In this document: piece after piece, positions 6,950-8,437 of the stretch
Numbering within the stretch: position 1 is the stretch's first letter
How the letters are laid out: each line of letters starts with the position of its first letter
NCBI GenBank assembly: GCA_039815505.1
Contig: JBCBZE010000134.1
Location: 1 to 8,437, forward strand
DNA: 8,437 nt
Direction: 5' to 3'
DNA from: CANLWN01 sp039815505
GTDB lineage: Bacteria > Bacteroidota > Bacteroidia > Flavobacteriales > Flavobacteriaceae
Position numbers and translations under genes: made by a program
Notes under the pieces: model-generated
Seen by the model: only the letters and a program-made list of their open reading frames with translations
Told to the model about the DNA's origin: nothing
Database searches by the model: none

Positions 6950-7034
6950 AAACAACTTTTTAACACTAAATTAATTAAAAAAACTACTTTATAACATCTT
7001 TTTGTTTAATATTTGCACATCAAAAATAAACAAA
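6950..7034. promoter_or_regulatory. Divergent MarR / TonB-receptor promoter region
   Basis: An 85-base, very AT-rich divergent spacer. AATATTTG at 7008-7015 matches the TAnnTTTG -7 element at all but the first base and would give a leader of about 15 bases for the receptor gene. No convincing -33 TTG was found at the right distance. Short symmetric sequences are present (TTAATTAA at 6971-6978; AACA 6993-6996 with TGTT 7003-7006), but none is long enough to name as the MarR operator. A-rich sequence immediately precedes the ATG at 7035. Confidence 0.45.
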
Positions 7035-8437
7035 ATGAAAAACATCTTGATGCTATCCCTTCTTACACTGGTATTCACGGTAACGGGATTCAAAGTTTCC
7101 CATGCACAAGTTACAACAGATTTGTTTGGTGCAGTTAAAAATGAAGTAGGTGAACCCATATTTGGTGCTTCCGTTTTTCTTGAAGGAACCGAAAAAGGGG
7201 CTCAGACCGACTTTGATGGAAATTATAACATAACCAATATAGCACCCGGCTCCTACAATTTGATAGTCAGTTATATTGGATATGAGACACAAACCTTGTA
7301 CAATATTATTGTGAAATCCAAAGGCACGCCTACCTATAATTTTGTGCTCAAGGAGTCAGTTGAACAGCTTGGTGAGGTGGTCGTATCCAATGCCAATAAA
7401 ATCAGTAGACCTAGGGAAACACCTTTATCTACCCAAACCTTGTCCGCCGTTGAAATAGCTACATATCCCGGTAGCAATAATGATGTAGTTCAAGTAGCAC
7501 AGACACTACCTGGCGTTTCTCCATCCATCGGAGGGTTCCGTAATGATTTGATCATTAGGGGAGGAGCACCCAACGAATCTGTCTACTATTTGGACGGTAT
7601 GGAAATTCCAAATATAAATCATTTTAGCACCCAAGGTAGTGCCGGCGGCCCAGTGGGTTTGATCAATGTGTCCTTTATAGATAATGTAACCTTGTCCACT
7701 TCTGCTTTCGGCGCGCAATATGACAACCCGCTTTCGGGTGTATTACAGTTTAGCCAAAGAAATGGAAATAATAGAGATCTTACCGGAAATTTTCGCGTAA
7801 GTGCCAGTGAAGCTGCATTTACATTGGAAGGACCACTTTTTAAAGGCGCCAATGCAGAGGGGAAAACCACTTTTTTGGCTTCCGTTAGGCGCAGTTATCT
7901 TGAGTTTTTATTCGAAGCCATTGGACTACCGTTTAGACCCAATTATTGGGATTATCAATATAAGGTAAACCATGAAGTAGATGCCTACAATACCATTAGC
8001 CTCATCGGTATAGGTTCCATAGATGACTTTTCGGTTGAAGCCCCGGACGATTTTGATGCCGAGCAACAGGCGCAATTGGAACAAGCTCCGTTCATAAACC
8101 AGCGAACCAATGCCATTGGTCTCACTTGGCGAAGGCGGTTTAAGGACAGTAGTGGATTTATGGAAACAACTTTAAGCAATAATACCTTGGTGAATGATTT
8201 TACCCGATTTGAAGACCCGGAAAACGAAACCGGGGTCATTTTTAGCAATGATGCCACCGAATCGGAAACCAAGTTCAGATATGCGCTGACCAAATTTGTG
8301 GGCGATTGGAAATTTAGTTCGGGACTAAATGCCCAATATTCCGATTATGAAAATGAAACCTTCAATCTTACCGATGACCAAGCCTTTAATACAGAGATAG
8401 ATTTTTTTAAATACGGTTTTTTTGCAAATGCAACAAG
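7035..8437 (+). CDS. TonB-dependent outer-membrane receptor, 3'-truncated by the window edge
   Basis: The frame is open from ATG 7035 to the last base (467 codons plus two bases). A signal peptide (1-24, cleavage after SHA, before Gln25) is followed by a carboxypeptidase-regulatory-like beta-sandwich domain (about 29-107; GAVKNEVGEPIFGASV, then DFDGNYNITNIAPGSYNL). A TonB-box-like EVVVSN (114-119) leads to the plug domain with QTLPGVSP, NDLIIRGGAPNESVYYLDGMEI and the plug end YDNPLSGVLQF. The rest is the start of the beta-barrel. Full-length relatives are usually about 750-850 residues, so roughly half is missing. The family imports ligands such as metal chelates, vitamins or oligomers across the outer membrane using TonB-ExbBD energy. 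No SusD partner is visible, so a SusC-type glycan role is not supported. The divergent MarR gene is its likely regulator. Confidence 0.92.
   Translation, partial: MKNILMLSLLTLVFTVTGFKVSHAQVTTDLFGAVKNEVGEPIFGASVFLEGTEKGAQTDFDGNYNITNIAPGSYNLIVSYIGYETQTLYNIIVKSKGTPTYNFVLKESVEQLGEVVVSNANKISRPRETPLSTQTLSAVEIATYPGSNNDVVQVAQTLPGVSPSIGGFRNDLIIRGGAPNESVYYLDGMEIPNINHFSTQGSAGGPVGLINVSFIDNVTLSTSAFGAQYDNPLSGVLQFSQRNGNNRDLTGNFRVSASEAAFTLEGPLFKGANAEGKTTFLASVRRSYLEFLFEAIGLPFRPNYWDYQYKVNHEVDAYNTISLIGIGSIDDFSVEAPDDFDAEQQAQLEQAPFINQRTNAIGLTWRRRFKDSSGFMETTLSNNTLVNDFTRFEDPENETGVIFSNDATESETKFRYALTKFVGDWKFSSGLNAQYSDYENETFNLTDDQAFNTEIDFFKYGFFANAT

Noticed and set aside
6950..6955. Two-codon-longer TTG start for the MarR gene
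   Set aside because: An ATG lies two codons inside and gives an ordinary N-terminus; the TTG adds nothing recognisable.
6971..6978. TTAATTAA palindrome as the MarR operator
   Set aside because: It is only 8 bases of A/T in a very AT-rich spacer and does not extend outward symmetrically, so chance is sufficient.
7053..8293. Several open frames on the - strand within the receptor gene
   Set aside because: They are antisense shadows of a continuous + strand frame with signal peptide, carboxypeptidase-like domain and plug motifs.
7035..8437. SusC-type glycan receptor
   Set aside because: The plug motifs fit the general carboxypeptidase-domain TonB receptors and no SusD gene is seen, though the downstream sequence is outside the window.

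Overview
The window looks like chromosomal DNA from a marine-type member of the Flavobacteriaceae (Bacteroidota). The evidence is an AT-rich composition, A-rich leaders without Shine-Dalgarno sequences, near matches to the Bacteroidota TAnnTTTG promoter element, a TonB-dependent receptor with an N-terminal carboxypeptidase-regulatory-like domain, and a LytS/LytTR two-component pair. The exact genus cannot be read from the sequence. I see no insertion sequence, phage gene, tRNA, rRNA or CRISPR array.

Layout: (a) 2-1126, the 3' part of an S41-like (tail-specific protease fold) gene that enters from the left edge. (b) 1319-4360, a compact four-gene operon on the + strand: an ABA4-like (DUF4281) membrane protein, a seven-helix membrane protein of unknown function, a LytS/YehU-type sensor histidine kinase and a LytTR response regulator. 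The junctions are ATGA overlap, 8 or 9 bases, and a 20-base overlap. (c) 4594-6246, a second, complete, secreted S41-like protein that is a paralogue of (a) and carries an extra C-terminal segment with a TPR. (d) 6326-6949, a MarR-family regulator on the - strand. (e) 7035 to the right edge, the first 467 codons of a TonB-dependent outer-membrane receptor, divergent from the MarR gene and probably controlled by it.

The most interesting signal is not a gene. A 13-base element (GTTACG[A/T]TTCAAC) occurs about 106-110 bases before the start of both the four-gene operon and the downstream S41-like gene. In each place a second, weaker copy follows exactly 21 bases later, two helical turns. That is the architecture bound by LytTR regulators, and the operon encodes a LytTR regulator. 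The simplest reading is that this regulator controls its own operon and the neighbouring secreted S41-like protein, which would make genes 1319-6246 one signalling unit: a membrane sensor with two accessory membrane proteins and a periplasmic or exported hydrolase-like output. This is inference from sequence only. The MarR/TonB receptor pair seems to be a separate functional unit.
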